Part shown: one piece after another, positions 42,772 to 51,629 of the stretch
How positions within the stretch are numbered: position 1 is the stretch's first letter
Layout: every line of letters begins with the position of its first letter
Source: Gracilibacillus oryzae
GTDB taxonomy: Bacteria > Bacillota > Bacilli > Bacillales > Amphibacillaceae
Direction: 5' to 3'
Length of the DNA stretch: 64,000 bases
Assembly: GCF_009498735.1 (NCBI RefSeq)
Contig: NZ_ML762430.1
Location: forward strand, 15,869 to 79,868
Program-made: the position numbers and the translations under genes
The notes under the pieces: generated by a model
Seen by the model: the letters and a program-made list of their open reading frames with translations, nothing else
Database searches by the model: none
Told to the model about the DNA's origin: nothing

Positions 42772-43026
42772 GTGAGAAAACGATGGATCTTCTGGTGGGT
42801 TGTTAATGGCTTCTGGCTGGTTCTTTTTGCTGCAGGTACAGCTTTCGTTTGGATGCGAGAAGTTGACGGAGCTGATGTTATTCAGACACCAGAAGTAAAA
42901 TTAGCTTCCTTTATTGTTTTATTGATAGCAGCAATTTTTCCGATAATGATTCAAATTATATGGCTAATCGCTAATCTCGTAACAGGCAGTAACAAAAAAA
43001 GTGAATATGCAACAATAAAACAGTGA
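42772..43026 (+). CDS. Small two-helix membrane protein
   Basis: 84 residues from GTG 42772 (AAGGAG). Helices FWWVVNGFWLVLFAAGTAFV and ASFIVLLIAAIFPIMIQIIW. It starts 15 bases after the SMI1 gene and is probably co-transcribed with it. Family unknown. Confidence 0.55.
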   Translation: MRKRWIFWWVVNGFWLVLFAAGTAFVWMREVDGADVIQTPEVKLASFIVLLIAAIFPIMIQIIWLIANLVTGSNKKSEYATIKQ

Positions 43027-43040
43027 AGTTAGCAGTATTT

Positions 43041-43080
43041 AGAAGTCATATTGATCTTTTGTTCAACATGGCTTCTTTTA
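43041..43080 (+). terminator. Probable terminator
   Basis: AGAAGTCAT / ATGGCTTCT (9 bp with one G-U) and TTTTATTTTTT downstream. The loop is long (18 bases), so it is of moderate strength. Confidence 0.55.
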
Positions 43081-43200
43081 TTTTTTAAGTTGAAATGGAA
43101 GACAATGATTTACAAACAATATTCTATTTTTATACTTCCATTTGGTAATTTATGCTAAATTATTAAATGATAGATTATCTTATTTGCGGGGTGAGCAGCT

Positions 43201-44081
43201 ATGAGAAATGAAAAGGAAATGACGGAATTGATCATAGACTTTGCACAAAAAAATGAGAATATTCGTGCCGTCTATATGAATGGTTCACGAACAAATCCCA
43301 ATGTGCCAAAAGATATGTTCCAGGATTATGATATTGTTTATGTCGTCACAGAAACAGCAGCTTTTATTAATGATAAATCATGGATTCACACATTTGGAGA
43401 TTTAATCATGATGAAGGAACCTGATAAAGATAATTTTGGCAGGGAAACAGGTGATAATTCCGATAGGTCCTATGGTTTTCTAATGTTTTTACAGATGGAA
43501 ATCGGATCGATCTGCGTTTGCAGACAAAAGAAGTCATGCTGGAAGAATACGAAATAGATAAGCTTACACTACCATTACTCGATAAGGATGGTATTTTACC
43601 AGCAATTCCTCCTCCTACTGAAACAGATTACTATGTGCAAAAACCTTCTAAAGTTGAATATGATAGTTACACAAACAATTTCTGGTGTTGTCTGTAAAAC
43701 GTAGGAAAAGGTATATGGCGTGATGAATTGCCTTATGCAAAGTTAATGTTTGAATATACAACAAGAGATGCATTGGATAAAATGATCTCCTGGTGGGTCG
43801 GGATCCAGCAGGATTTTCAAGTTTCAACAGGAAAGTTAGGAAAATACTTTAAGAATTATCTGCCGGACTCATACTGGAAGATGTATAAAAGAACCTATGC
43901 AGATGCGGATTATAGTAATATGTGGGAATCAATTTTTATTGCTTGCGAATTGTTTAGAATCTTAGCTCAGGATGTCGCTGAACATTTTAATTTTTCCTAT
44001 CCAATGAATGATGATAAAAACATGATCAGATACCTTCAGCATGTTAAAAACTTACCATCAGATGCACAGGAAATCTTTTGA
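43201..44081 (+). pseudogene. Aminoglycoside 6-adenylyltransferase (ANT(6)/AadK-like), disrupted
   Basis: The N-terminal part (43201 onward) has the nucleotidyltransferase core, AVYMNGSRTNPNVP and FQDYDIVYVVT. Near 43480-43490, at a TTTTT run, the frame shifts; the second frame continues FTDGNRIDLRLQTKEVMLEE through a TAA at 43695-43697 and on to VGKGIWRDELPYAKLMFEYT and ISWWVGIQQDFQVSTGKLGK, ending at 44081. The TAA lies where relatives have the Gln of LQN, so CAA to TAA is likely. With one frameshift and one nonsense codon this streptomycin-type resistance gene cannot make a normal product. Confidence 0.87.
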
Positions 44082-44118
44082 AATAATAATTAGTTGAGCT
44101 TGGGAGGAGAAAGTTCAG

Positions 44119-44637
44119 GTGAATATTACCATAACCAAAGTTTCTTATGATGACAAGTTAGTTCTCTCTAATATAATTCAATTGTATCGCTATGATAGCA
44201 GTGAGTTTGACGGACATGCATTAAATTCACACGGTCTGTATATGTATAAATATCTTGACAATCAATGGACAGATGATTACCGCTATCCAGCTATAATTAA
44301 AGTAGATGGCGAAATTGCCGGATTCGTGTTAATTATCCTTGATGTTCCCAAAGATTTCACCAAGTTAAGTAAGACAAATAAGACAAATGTTATAAGTGAT
44401 TTTTTCATTCTAAGAAAGTTTAGGCGAAAAGGAATTGGCAAACAAGTCGCTTTTTCTATATTTGATCAGTTTAAAGGTGATTGGGAAGTAAAACAGACAC
44501 TAACAAATAAACCTGCTTATGAGTTTTGGAAGAAGGTTATTGGCGATTATACTAATGGATTTTCTTACCATGAAGAGGTGTTGAAAAACGAACAGTGGAC
44601 GGGACCTGTATTTAATTTCAAAAGTGGGGAGGAGTGA
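44119..44637 (+). CDS. GNAT family N-acetyltransferase
   Basis: 172 residues from GTG 44119 (GGGAGGAG). Motif A is ISDFFILRKFRRKGIGKQVA, with a preceding strand AIIKVDGEIAGFVLIIL; the C-terminal part has NKPAYEFWKKVIGDYT. The type is common next to resistance genes in Bacillaceae. It stops 6 bases before the next gene, so the two are co-transcribed. Confidence 0.83.
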   Translation: MNITITKVSYDDKLVLSNIIQLYRYDSSEFDGHALNSHGLYMYKYLDNQWTDDYRYPAIIKVDGEIAGFVLIILDVPKDFTKLSKTNKTNVISDFFILRKFRRKGIGKQVAFSIFDQFKGDWEVKQTLTNKPAYEFWKKVIGDYTNGFSYHEEVLKNEQWTGPVFNFKSGEE

Positions 44638-44643
44638 GAACTG

Positions 44644-45903
44644 ATGCAAGAAATGCGATTGAAACTAGAAAGATACATAAACAACTATCTGGAATTGTGG
44701 GACTTTTCTGGAGTCATCCAAGTCAGAAAAAAAGAGGAAATTCTGTTTGAAAAGGCATATGGTTATTCATGTATCGAATTTGGGTTAAAAAATACCATGC
44801 ATTCACGTTTTTCCATCGCCTCCCTGTCCAAACAGTTTACTGCCTTCGCAATTATGCACCTCTATGATAAAAAACTGCTGGACATTGATAAACCTGCAAA
44901 TTTATACTTGCCAGACGATATGAAAATTCACGCGTCTATCACAATACATCATCTATTATCCCATACATCGGGTTTATACAATTTTTATAATTTTGAAAAT
45001 GACTTTTTCTCAGGATACAACAGGATGGATTATTCAAAAAAAGACTTCTTTCATCGTTATATCAATAAACATCCTGCAAAACGCCCTGGAAAAGAATTTG
45101 ATTATAATAACTCAAACTATAATCTGTTGGCATGGGTTATAGAAAATGTCTCCGGGGACGATTATGAGAATTACCTTCGAAGCAACCTGTTTCAGCCTCT
45201 GGAAATGAAGAGCAGCGATGTGGATGATGGCAGCAGAATTATTAGAAAAAGAGCATACAACTATGTCAAAGATTTTGCTAATACTGTCAAGAGTCCTTAT
45301 CACAACGAGAAATTCAGCATCGGTGCAGGAGCCATTGTGACAAACTGTGAGGACTTATCCAAATGGTACAGCTGTTTACGTGATCGAAAAATCCTCTCAC
45401 AAAAATCCTACACCAGATTTTTTCACGAAAACAAAAACAATTATTGCTACGGTTTGGAACATCACCACATGTATGGTACAGACAGATATTCTCATGGCGG
45501 GGATCATCTTGGAATATGTACATATATGCAGAGCTATTATGAGGAGGACATCTGTATTATCATTCTCTCCAATAATGAAGCGATCGATCAATACAAATTG
45601 GGGAATGCCATTTCAGATATTTTACATTATAAGGATGTTGAAATGCCGAAAAAACATCAGGAATTTCCTCTAAGTGAAAGAGAGCTTCAAACATTTTGCG
45701 GTACGTATTTGGAAAACAAGATCCAAGTGAAATGGATGAAAGGCAAACTTTATTTTACTAGATTTTCAGGCAATCTTCATATTGAGATTTACCCGATAGA
45801 TAAAGGAAAATTTGTACGAAGACATTCTGATCAAGTAAATCCGTATCATATTTCTGAGAATGAAGACGGGAAGAAGACTTTCTTTGGGTATGTAAAGAAG
45901 TGA
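44644..45903 (+). CDS. Serine beta-lactamase-like / penicillin-binding hydrolase (class C fold)
   Basis: 419 residues. The active-site tetrad SLSK (Ser60 to Lys63) lies in FSIASLSKQFTAFAIMHLY, Tyr154 in FDYNNSNYNLLAW, and the KTG equivalent is HGGDHLG. It belongs to the beta-lactamase family serine hydrolases (AmpC/DD-peptidase/esterase fold). There is no signal peptide, so it is probably a cytoplasmic esterase or peptidase rather than a secreted beta-lactamase. The C-terminal about 90 residues form an extra beta-rich domain (LQTFCGTYLENKIQVKW). Confidence 0.85.
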   Translation: MQEMRLKLERYINNYLELWDFSGVIQVRKKEEILFEKAYGYSCIEFGLKNTMHSRFSIASLSKQFTAFAIMHLYDKKLLDIDKPANLYLPDDMKIHASITIHHLLSHTSGLYNFYNFENDFFSGYNRMDYSKKDFFHRYINKHPAKRPGKEFDYNNSNYNLLAWVIENVSGDDYENYLRSNLFQPLEMKSSDVDDGSRIIRKRAYNYVKDFANTVKSPYHNEKFSIGAGAIVTNCEDLSKWYSCLRDRKILSQKSYTRFFHENKNNYCYGLEHHHMYGTDRYSHGGDHLGICTYMQSYYEEDICIIILSNNEAIDQYKLGNAISDILHYKDVEMPKKHQEFPLSERELQTFCGTYLENKIQVKWMKGKLYFTRFSGNLHIEIYPIDKGKFVRRHSDQVNPYHISENEDGKKTFFGYVKK

Positions 45904-46027
45904 AATTTTGGGAAGAGGATAAAATCATAAACTCCCTTTGGAAAATATTATTATTATTTAAACACTTTCTCATCTCCTCACAAACCAAAGGATATTTATG
46001 GTAAAATCATCACGAGGAGGTATGGAA

Positions 46028-46210
46028 GTGCTGTTAATCTATATTTTATTATTTTTTATTTCCGGTTATTTATTTGTTCTACAACTGATAAAAGCAATCA
46101 GGGGAGACGATAATCACCATCAATATGGGCTTGTAAAACATTCAGCAGCTATATTTTTTGTTCTGTGGTCAACTTTTATGGTTATCAGTTTCTTGGCATT
46201 CACAGAATAG
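46028..46210 (+). CDS. Small two-helix membrane protein
   Basis: 60 residues from GTG 46028, chosen because GAGGAGG lies 7 nt upstream; ATG 46022 would be only one base from it. Helices LLIYILLFFISGYLFVLQLI and AAIFFVLWSTFMVISFLAF. It lies just before the fosB-like remnant. Confidence 0.5.
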   Translation: MLLIYILLFFISGYLFVLQLIKAIRGDDNHHQYGLVKHSAAIFFVLWSTFMVISFLAFTE

Positions 46211-46234
46211 CTAATTTATTTCAAGGAGGTGATA

Positions 46235-46652
46235 ATGTAAAGGACTGAACCATTTCTTATTTTCCGTATCCAATTTAGAGCAGTCCATTGAGTTTTATGA
46301 AAAAGTTTTTGATGCGACATTACTAGTAAAAGGAAGAACTACAGCTTACTTTGATTTAAACGGTATGTGGCTTGCACTAAACCTAGAAAAAGATATCCCT
46401 CGAAATGAAATTCATCAATCCTACACCCATATTGCCTTTTCTATTGAAGAAGCGGACTTTGAAGTTATGTATCAGAGATTAGTAGACTTAAATGTGAACA
46501 TACTGGAAGGCCGGCCAAGAGACAGAAGGGACCGAAAATCGATTTATTTCACAGATCCTGATGGTCACAAGTTTGAGTTTCATACAGGAACGTTACAGGA
46601 GAGACTGGATTATTATAAGCAGGAAAAAAGACATATGGAATTTTATGATTAA
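46235..46652 (+). pseudogene. fosB: FosB metallothiol transferase, start-codon-proximal frameshift
   Basis: AAGGAGGTGATA leads to ATG 46235, but the next codon reads TAA. Removing the single T at 46238 gives ATG AAA GGA CTG and then a complete 139-residue Fos[60 protein letters not shown] and [19 protein letters not shown]. The metal ligands (His of NHF, His of YTHI, Glu of FEFH) are kept. FosB adds bacillithiol or cysteine to fosfomycin. As written the gene lacks an in-frame start, so it is inactive unless CTG 46245 or a downstream codon is used. Confidence 0.87.
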
Positions 46653-46727
46653 AGAAATTTCAATAGTATTTACTTTATAATCGATTGTTTCTTTTCTGTT
46701 TTAATCCTAAAGAAAAGGGGTTCTGTC

Positions 46728-47255
46728 ATGTATGCTTCCTTTACCCTCCGTTTAAAAGCTTTTATGATTGATTATATACTTATTTTCTTGTACTTAATTG
46801 TCATTTTCATCTTCAGTGTCTTTCTTTTTCCATCTGTGCAGCAATTATTCACAGGCTCTCTCGTCACAGCCCAATTTTATGGTTTCTTATTGGTCACTTT
46901 TCCTGTATCACTCTACTTTATTATCAGCGATTCAAATATAGGGAAGCAGTCCTTCGGCAAAAGAAAAGCAGGTATACGCGTTGTTAAGAAAAATGGTGAA
47001 TCATTATCGGTGGTGCATGCAATTATACGCACAATCATAAAATTCTTACCTTGGGAGTTGTCGCATTTCCTTGTTTACCGACTGATGTATTTAGGTGACG
47101 CTGAAGTGCCTATTGCCTATTATCTGGTTGGTGTGCTTATCTATGCCCTTTTGTTTGCATATATCCTGACAGCTGTTTTTCTGAAAAAGAAACAATCTTT
47201 ATATGACATATTGGTGAAAACGTATGTGGTGAAAGAGTCCAAATCTGAGATATAA
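46728..47255 (+). CDS. RDD family membrane protein
   Basis: 175 residues with the RDD layout: an N-terminal helix with charged Arg/Asp residues (LRLKAFMIDYILIFLYLIVI), then NIGKQSFGKRKAGIRVVKKN, and final helices. RDD proteins are small membrane proteins, some with cation/proton antiport or stress roles, but function is mostly unknown. AAAGGGG precedes the ATG. Confidence 0.8.
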   Translation: MYASFTLRLKAFMIDYILIFLYLIVIFIFSVFLFPSVQQLFTGSLVTAQFYGFLLVTFPVSLYFIISDSNIGKQSFGKRKAGIRVVKKNGESLSVVHAIIRTIIKFLPWELSHFLVYRLMYLGDAEVPIAYYLVGVLIYALLFAYILTAVFLKKKQSLYDILVKTYVVKESKSEI

Positions 47256-47295
47256 GGCAGCATTAAATCAATGAAGCAATAGGAGGATTTAACTT

Positions 47296-47475
47296 ATGGA
47301 AAATATAATGATAAATATCATCATTTTTATCGTAATTTTATTTATTCTTTATATTATTATCGAAACAGCAGTAAGAAGAGGTATTAACAGTTCAGTAATT
47401 GGACAATATCTTGAAAAGGAACATGGGATTAAAGAAAGAACATCCCTTTACGATAGAGATTTGGATGATGAATGA
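47296..47475 (+). CDS. 59-residue membrane-anchored small protein
   Basis: ATG 47296 follows AGGAGG. One hydrophobic helix (INIIIFIVILFILYIIIETA) precedes a charged tail with GQYLEKEHGIKERTSLYDRD. Single N-terminal anchors with short cytoplasmic tails of this kind are frequent in Bacillaceae. It lies 40 bases after the RDD gene, so co-transcription is likely. Confidence 0.55.
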   Translation: MENIMINIIIFIVILFILYIIIETAVRRGINSSVIGQYLEKEHGIKERTSLYDRDLDDE

Positions 47476-47610
47476 TGAATGGACTAGAAGAAGAATGTAA
47501 AACTGTTGGTCTAAAATCCTTAGCTTAAATAAGGATTCTGGTTCGTTAGATTATTCGTTATTAAATAAGTTTCAGAGCTATTTTTATTTATCGGAGAGGA
47601 GAGAGCAGCT

Positions 47611-47810
47611 GTGTTCACGGGTTTATTGGACATTATTGGGATGATTTATTTATGGACATGGTTATTTGGCCATTTGTCTTTGTTTCTTCAGTGGTTTATG
47701 CTATTTCAACTTCTATAAAAGATGAGGAGCCGTCAATCAAACATGTGATGTTAGCATCAATATCCCTGCTTATTATTCTGGCTGGAACTTCTCCACTGAT
47801 GTATGAGTAA
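47611..47810 (+). pseudogene. Small membrane protein broken by a frameshift
   Basis: GTG 47611, behind GGAGAGGAG, opens MFTGLLDIIGMIYLWTWLFG. In a second frame, from ATG 47652, codons read VIWPFVFVSSVVYAISTSIK and then PSIKHVMLASISLLIILAGT, ending YE and TAA at 47808-47810. Joined near 47650-47665, the two make one two-helix protein of about 65 residues. Neither part alone has both a good start and the full membrane pattern. Confidence 0.45.
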
Positions 47811-47873
47811 TTGTTCAGTGCGAAAGGTAGATGATGTTTGAAGGTGATTGATTGAAAGCGAGGTGCTTCATTT

Positions 47874-48428
47874 TTGATTGGAGTGTTTTTAGATCGTGAT
47901 GGAACAATTGGCGGAGACGGTGGGGGAGTTCATCCACTGGAGTTTACTCTTTATGAGAATGCAGGTAAAGCTATCAATCTTCTTAATGTAAATAAATTCA
48001 AAGTTTTTCTTTTCACTAACCAGAGTTGGATAGGAAAGGGCAAATTTACTGAACAAACCTTTCTTGATGGCTGTAAAAAGATGGAGAAAGAATTGGAAAA
48101 TGACAATGCTCTTTTAGATGGCATCTATTATTGTCCTCATAAACCAGAAGATAACTGTAAGTGCCGTAAACCGCAAACGTATCTATTGGAAAAAGCAAAA
48201 GTTGATAATAACTTAAACTTATATGAGTGTTATATTATTGGAGACAGATTAAGCGATATGATTTCAGCTGAAGGTGCAGGCGCTAAAAAGATATTAGTGA
48301 AAACCGGAAGAGGGTTGGGAGCTTTGAATGAGCTGTCCTTCCATAACAATTTAAAACTTGACTATGTTGCTGATGATGTTCTAACTGCGGTGGAATGGAT
48401 AGTGAAGAATGTAAATACGGAAAAGTAA
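47874..48428 (+). CDS. HAD-IIIA phosphatase (histidinol-phosphate / heptose-bisphosphate phosphatase-like)
   Basis: 184 residues from TTG 47874 (GAGGTG 8 nt upstream). HAD motif I is FLDRDGTIGG, motif II is LFTNQSWIGKG, the zinc-binding loop is CPHKPEDNCKCRKP, and motif IV is IIGDRLSDMISAEGAG. This is the GmhB/HisB-N subfamily. Neither histidine nor heptose genes are adjacent, so the substrate is open. Confidence 0.85.
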   Translation: MIGVFLDRDGTIGGDGGGVHPLEFTLYENAGKAINLLNVNKFKVFLFTNQSWIGKGKFTEQTFLDGCKKMEKELENDNALLDGIYYCPHKPEDNCKCRKPQTYLLEKAKVDNNLNLYECYIIGDRLSDMISAEGAGAKKILVKTGRGLGALNELSFHNNLKLDYVADDVLTAVEWIVKNVNTEK

Positions 48429-48486
48429 ATCTACTTCACAAACTCTATTTGTGCTAATATGTTGCGGTAAAATTCAGGAGGAAAAA

Positions 48487-48960
48487 ATGAAGAAATGTGT
48501 TAATTATAAATTGTGGACAGTTTGTATGATTCAAAATGGTGATAAAATCTTACTGCTTGACAGACAACATGATGATTTTAAAGGGTTTATTCCACCTGGT
48601 GGAAAAGTTGAATTCCCTGAGAGTATAGTGGATAGTGCCATTCGAGAGGTAAAAGAAGAAACAGGTTTAGAAGTGAGTAATCTTATTTAAAAAGGCCTTT
48701 ATGAATATGTTAATCCCGCAGTAAATGATAGATTCATGATTTTCAACTACATTACGAAGGATTTTAAAGGGGAGTTACTTAAAGATGCACCAGAAGGAAA
48801 AGCTTATTGGATAAGCATAGAAGAAGCATATAACCTTCCCATGCAGCATTCCATCAAAAGAAGATTGCCATTATTCTTTCAAGAAGGAACATTTGAAATT
48901 CAAGTCGAATGGAATCAAGACGAAAACAAAGAAGGTAAAGTTACGATTAGAAACACATGA
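48487..48960 (+). pseudogene. NUDIX hydrolase interrupted by an in-frame TAA
   Basis: ATG 48487 (AGGAGG) opens a MutT-like protein with VEFPESIVDSAIREVKEETG, the NUDIX box with its REVKEETG. The frame stops at TAA 48688-48690 (SNLI-stop) and continues unchanged KGLYEYVNPAVNDRFMIFNY to the natural end at 48960. Relatives carry one residue, often Phe or another non-stop codon, before KG at that point. The C-terminal half, including the substrate-binding part, would be lost. It is similar to 8-oxo-dGTP diphosphatases. Confidence 0.8.
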
Positions 48961-48975
48961 GCTGGAGGTATAAAT

Positions 48976-49857
48976 ATGACAAGATTAACGTTCCATAAAA
49001 ATTACAAGAATAATGAGCAACTGAGAAACAGCTTTAATGAACTTGCCACATTAGTTTTTGGTTTGAATTTTGAAGACTGGTATAAAATGGGGTATTGGAA
49101 TGAACGTTATCTTCCTTTTTCTTATGCTGATGGAACAAAAATCATTTCTAATGTTTCCGTTAATCTCTTGGACTTTGTGATAGATGGTGAGAAAAAAAGT
49201 GCCATACAAATTGGTACAGTGATGACGCATCCAGATTATCGAAATCAAGGGCTTGCCGCAAGTTTGATGAATAAAGTGTTAGAAGAATTTGAGAATGATT
49301 ATGACTATATGTATCTTTTTGCGAATAAGCAGGTAGTAGATTTTTATCCTAAATTCGGTTTCGAATCAGTAGAACAGCAACTATTTTCAATGACATATAC
49401 ACCGAATCACTTGGAACCCGCCCACATGGTTAAACTTGATCCCGGCAAGATTAATGATCTCCACTTTATTTATAAAATGGCCTCCGAAAGATTACCTGTC
49501 TCCAATTTATTTGGAACATTGAGTTCACAAGGGATTCTCATGTTCCATTGTATGTACGTTTTTAGTAAGGATATTTATTACATAGCGGAGGATGAAGCGA
49601 TCGTTATTTATAAAATTGAGGGTGCGCAACTACACATTTATGATATCGTGAGCCAAAAGGACATCAGGATTGACAATATTCTAGCAACAATCAGCCAAGG
49701 AGATACGGATAAAATTATCTTTCACTATACACCCAGTTATACAGGTATTGAGATACAAGCTAATGTTTATAATGATGGCGAGGTTTTATTCGTCAAATCA
49801 AGCAATGAGAACATTTTTCCCGTAAATATGAAACATCCTGTTACTTCTCAAGCATAA
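48976..49857 (+). CDS. GNAT acetyltransferase with a C-terminal SCP2-like domain (Eis-type layout)
   Basis: 293 residues. The GNAT half has IQIGTVMTHPDYRNQGLAAS (motif A), preceded by NEL-type N-terminal strands (FNELATLVFGLNFEDWYKMG), then FANKQVVDFYPKFGFESVE. The second half, from about residue 150, is beta-rich and different from GNAT. This two-domain build resembles Eis-like enzymes, though the closest match cannot be confirmed here. AGCTGGAGG precedes the ATG. Confidence 0.78.
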   Translation: MTRLTFHKNYKNNEQLRNSFNELATLVFGLNFEDWYKMGYWNERYLPFSYADGTKIISNVSVNLLDFVIDGEKKSAIQIGTVMTHPDYRNQGLAASLMNKVLEEFENDYDYMYLFANKQVVDFYPKFGFESVEQQLFSMTYTPNHLEPAHMVKLDPGKINDLHFIYKMASERLPVSNLFGTLSSQGILMFHCMYVFSKDIYYIAEDEAIVIYKIEGAQLHIYDIVSQKDIRIDNILATISQGDTDKIIFHYTPSYTGIEIQANVYNDGEVLFVKSSNENIFPVNMKHPVTSQA

Positions 49858-49916
49858 ACTTCTTCTCCAAAAGGCATATTTTTAGTGATTGAATGAAATG
49901 GTTTAGGAGGGGGAAA

Positions 49917-50549
49917 ATGATTTACTTTTCTGGAACACCTTTGATAGAAACCGAACGCTTGATTCTTAGAAAACTAGAAATGTCTGATGTTCAAAAGGTT
50001 TATGACCATTGGCTTTCCGATGAACGAGTATCTGACAACAGAGTAAGCGCGCCGCACCAGAATATTTCTGAAACTGTCGAAAGGATGGCTGAAATTGTCG
50101 GTAACTATGCTAAAAAAGATTTTTGCTGGTGGGGTATAGAGCTTAAAACCGACTATGATTTGATTGGAGAAATTGATTTATATAATTTTGACAAAGACAC
50201 AGAAAATTGTGAGGTAAGTTATTCTCTTGGATACAATTGGTGGAATCAAGGATATGGGACGGAAGCATTAAAAGCTGTCGTGGAGTTTTCCTTCAGGTAT
50301 ATGAATGTCCATAAAATATCCGCTGCTCATAATATTGATAATCCGGCCTCAGGGAAGGTGATGCGAAAAGCTGGTATGGAAAAAGAAGTGATAATCAAGC
50401 ATATGATTCGCAATGCTAAGAAAGAGTATAAGGATTGTGCTGTTTATGGGATTCTTCAAACCGATTACTTAAGAGAAAATGTTAATGCCCCAACTTCTAT
50501 TCTAAAATTAGAGATGGATATAACTATTAATTTGGAGGAGGACAACTAA
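49917..50549 (+). CDS. GNAT acetyltransferase, RimJ/RimL type
   Basis: 210 residues from ATG 49917 (AGGAGGGGG). Opening LIETERLILRKLEMSDVQKV, motif A SYSLGYNWWNQGYGTEALKA, motif B NPASGKVMRKAGMEKEVIIK. The C-terminal tail after the GNAT fold (NAPTSILKLEMDITINLEE) is unusual. Its stop overlaps the ATG of the SUFU gene (AATG), so the two are translationally coupled. Confidence 0.83.
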   Translation: MIYFSGTPLIETERLILRKLEMSDVQKVYDHWLSDERVSDNRVSAPHQNISETVERMAEIVGNYAKKDFCWWGIELKTDYDLIGEIDLYNFDKDTENCEVSYSLGYNWWNQGYGTEALKAVVEFSFRYMNVHKISAAHNIDNPASGKVMRKAGMEKEVIIKHMIRNAKKEYKDCAVYGILQTDYLRENVNAPTSILKLEMDITINLEEDN

Positions 50550-51610
50550 TGAGCGAACAAGAAAACAAATCTGGATGGGACGCCATTGATCAAGTGATGA
50601 CAAATGTTTACGGAGATCAGGAGCCCAAGCATTTTGGCACATTGATTTCCTATCAGCTTGGAGGAAATGATCCGTTAGACGGAATCAGTGTCTACACAGC
50701 CAAAGCACCAATTGAACATTGGCATTTTGTCACATATGGATTTTCAGAGTTATATGAAAAAGAGACACAAGATCCGGAAATCAGCGGATTTGGATTTGAG
50801 TTAACATTTAGACTTGTGAAAACAGAGGAGGAATCAGAGCCGCCATATTGGGCGATGAACCTTTTGCAAAACCTTGCAAGATACATATTTGGAAGTGGCA
50901 ATATTTTTAAAAATGGAGATTATATGGATGCCAATGGTCCGATATGCCTTGAGTCGGATACAGAGTTAACAGCACTTGCCTTCACCTGTGACCCTGAACT
51001 TCCAGGGATAGATACACCAAATGGAAAGGTTGAATTTATCCAGGTTGTTGGAATAACAGCGGACGAGCTGGAAGCAATGCAGATATGGAATACGCTTGGT
51101 GTGTTAAAAGTTTGTGAGAGTCATATGCCATCCTATGTTACAGATCTGTCACGTTCCTCCTTTTTGCAGGACCCTAAAGTAAAAGAGGCGGTTCAAAAAG
51201 GAAGTGAAACAGAAGGATCCAACACTGGATTTCTTTTTAATGAACAAATATCATGGCAGCCTGGTGTGAAAAAACTTTTCAAGAATAAGCCAGCTTCTGT
51301 CACAATTGGAGCGAAACAAGCAGATACAATCGGAAAAGTTCTTAAAGGACGTGCAGTGAAAAAAGAACCGCTTCGGCTTGTAAGCAATGAAGCAACTGTT
51401 GTCTTTTCTTTCGGAGACCAGCCTGAGATAATTGAAAAAGACGATAGAATAGAAATCATCTTAAATCAAGAATCAGCAAATGAATTAGCAGAACAACTGC
51501 AGCCTTCTGTCAAATCAATTTCTATCTCTTCACTGAAATCGGTCATGTTTGAAATCGTGAAGACAGATGTTAAAGATGCAGAGGGCAATGTGGTGGAAAC
51601 AATAGGATAA
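50549..51610 (+). CDS. Suppressor-of-fused (SUFU) domain protein
   Basis: 353 residues. The N-terminal SUFU domain is clear: WDAIDQVMTNVYGDQEPKHF, DPLDGISVYTAKAPIEHWHF, VTYGFSELYEKETQDPEISG and FGFELTFRLVK. A further domain of about 150 residues follows. Bacterial SUFU proteins often serve as immunity proteins against polymorphic toxins; no toxin gene is adjacent here. It is co-transcribed with a GNAT gene. The 52-bp repeat array B begins 20 bases after its stop. Confidence 0.88.
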   Translation: MSEQENKSGWDAIDQVMTNVYGDQEPKHFGTLISYQLGGNDPLDGISVYTAKAPIEHWHFVTYGFSELYEKETQDPEISGFGFELTFRLVKTEEESEPPYWAMNLLQNLARYIFGSGNIFKNGDYMDANGPICLESDTELTALAFTCDPELPGIDTPNGKVEFIQVVGITADELEAMQIWNTLGVLKVCESHMPSYVTDLSRSSFLQDPKVKEAVQKGSETEGSNTGFLFNEQISWQPGVKKLFKNKPASVTIGAKQADTIGKVLKGRAVKKEPLRLVSNEATVVFSFGDQPEIIEKDDRIEIILNQESANELAEQLQPSVKSISISSLKSVMFEIVKTDVKDAEGNVVETIG

Positions 51611-51629
51611 TATCACTTTGCCTGATTTT

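Noticed and set aside
44644-45903. A secreted class C beta-lactamase conferring resistance
   Set aside because: The active-site motifs are of the broad serine-hydrolase family and there is no signal peptide, so antibiotic resistance is not supported.
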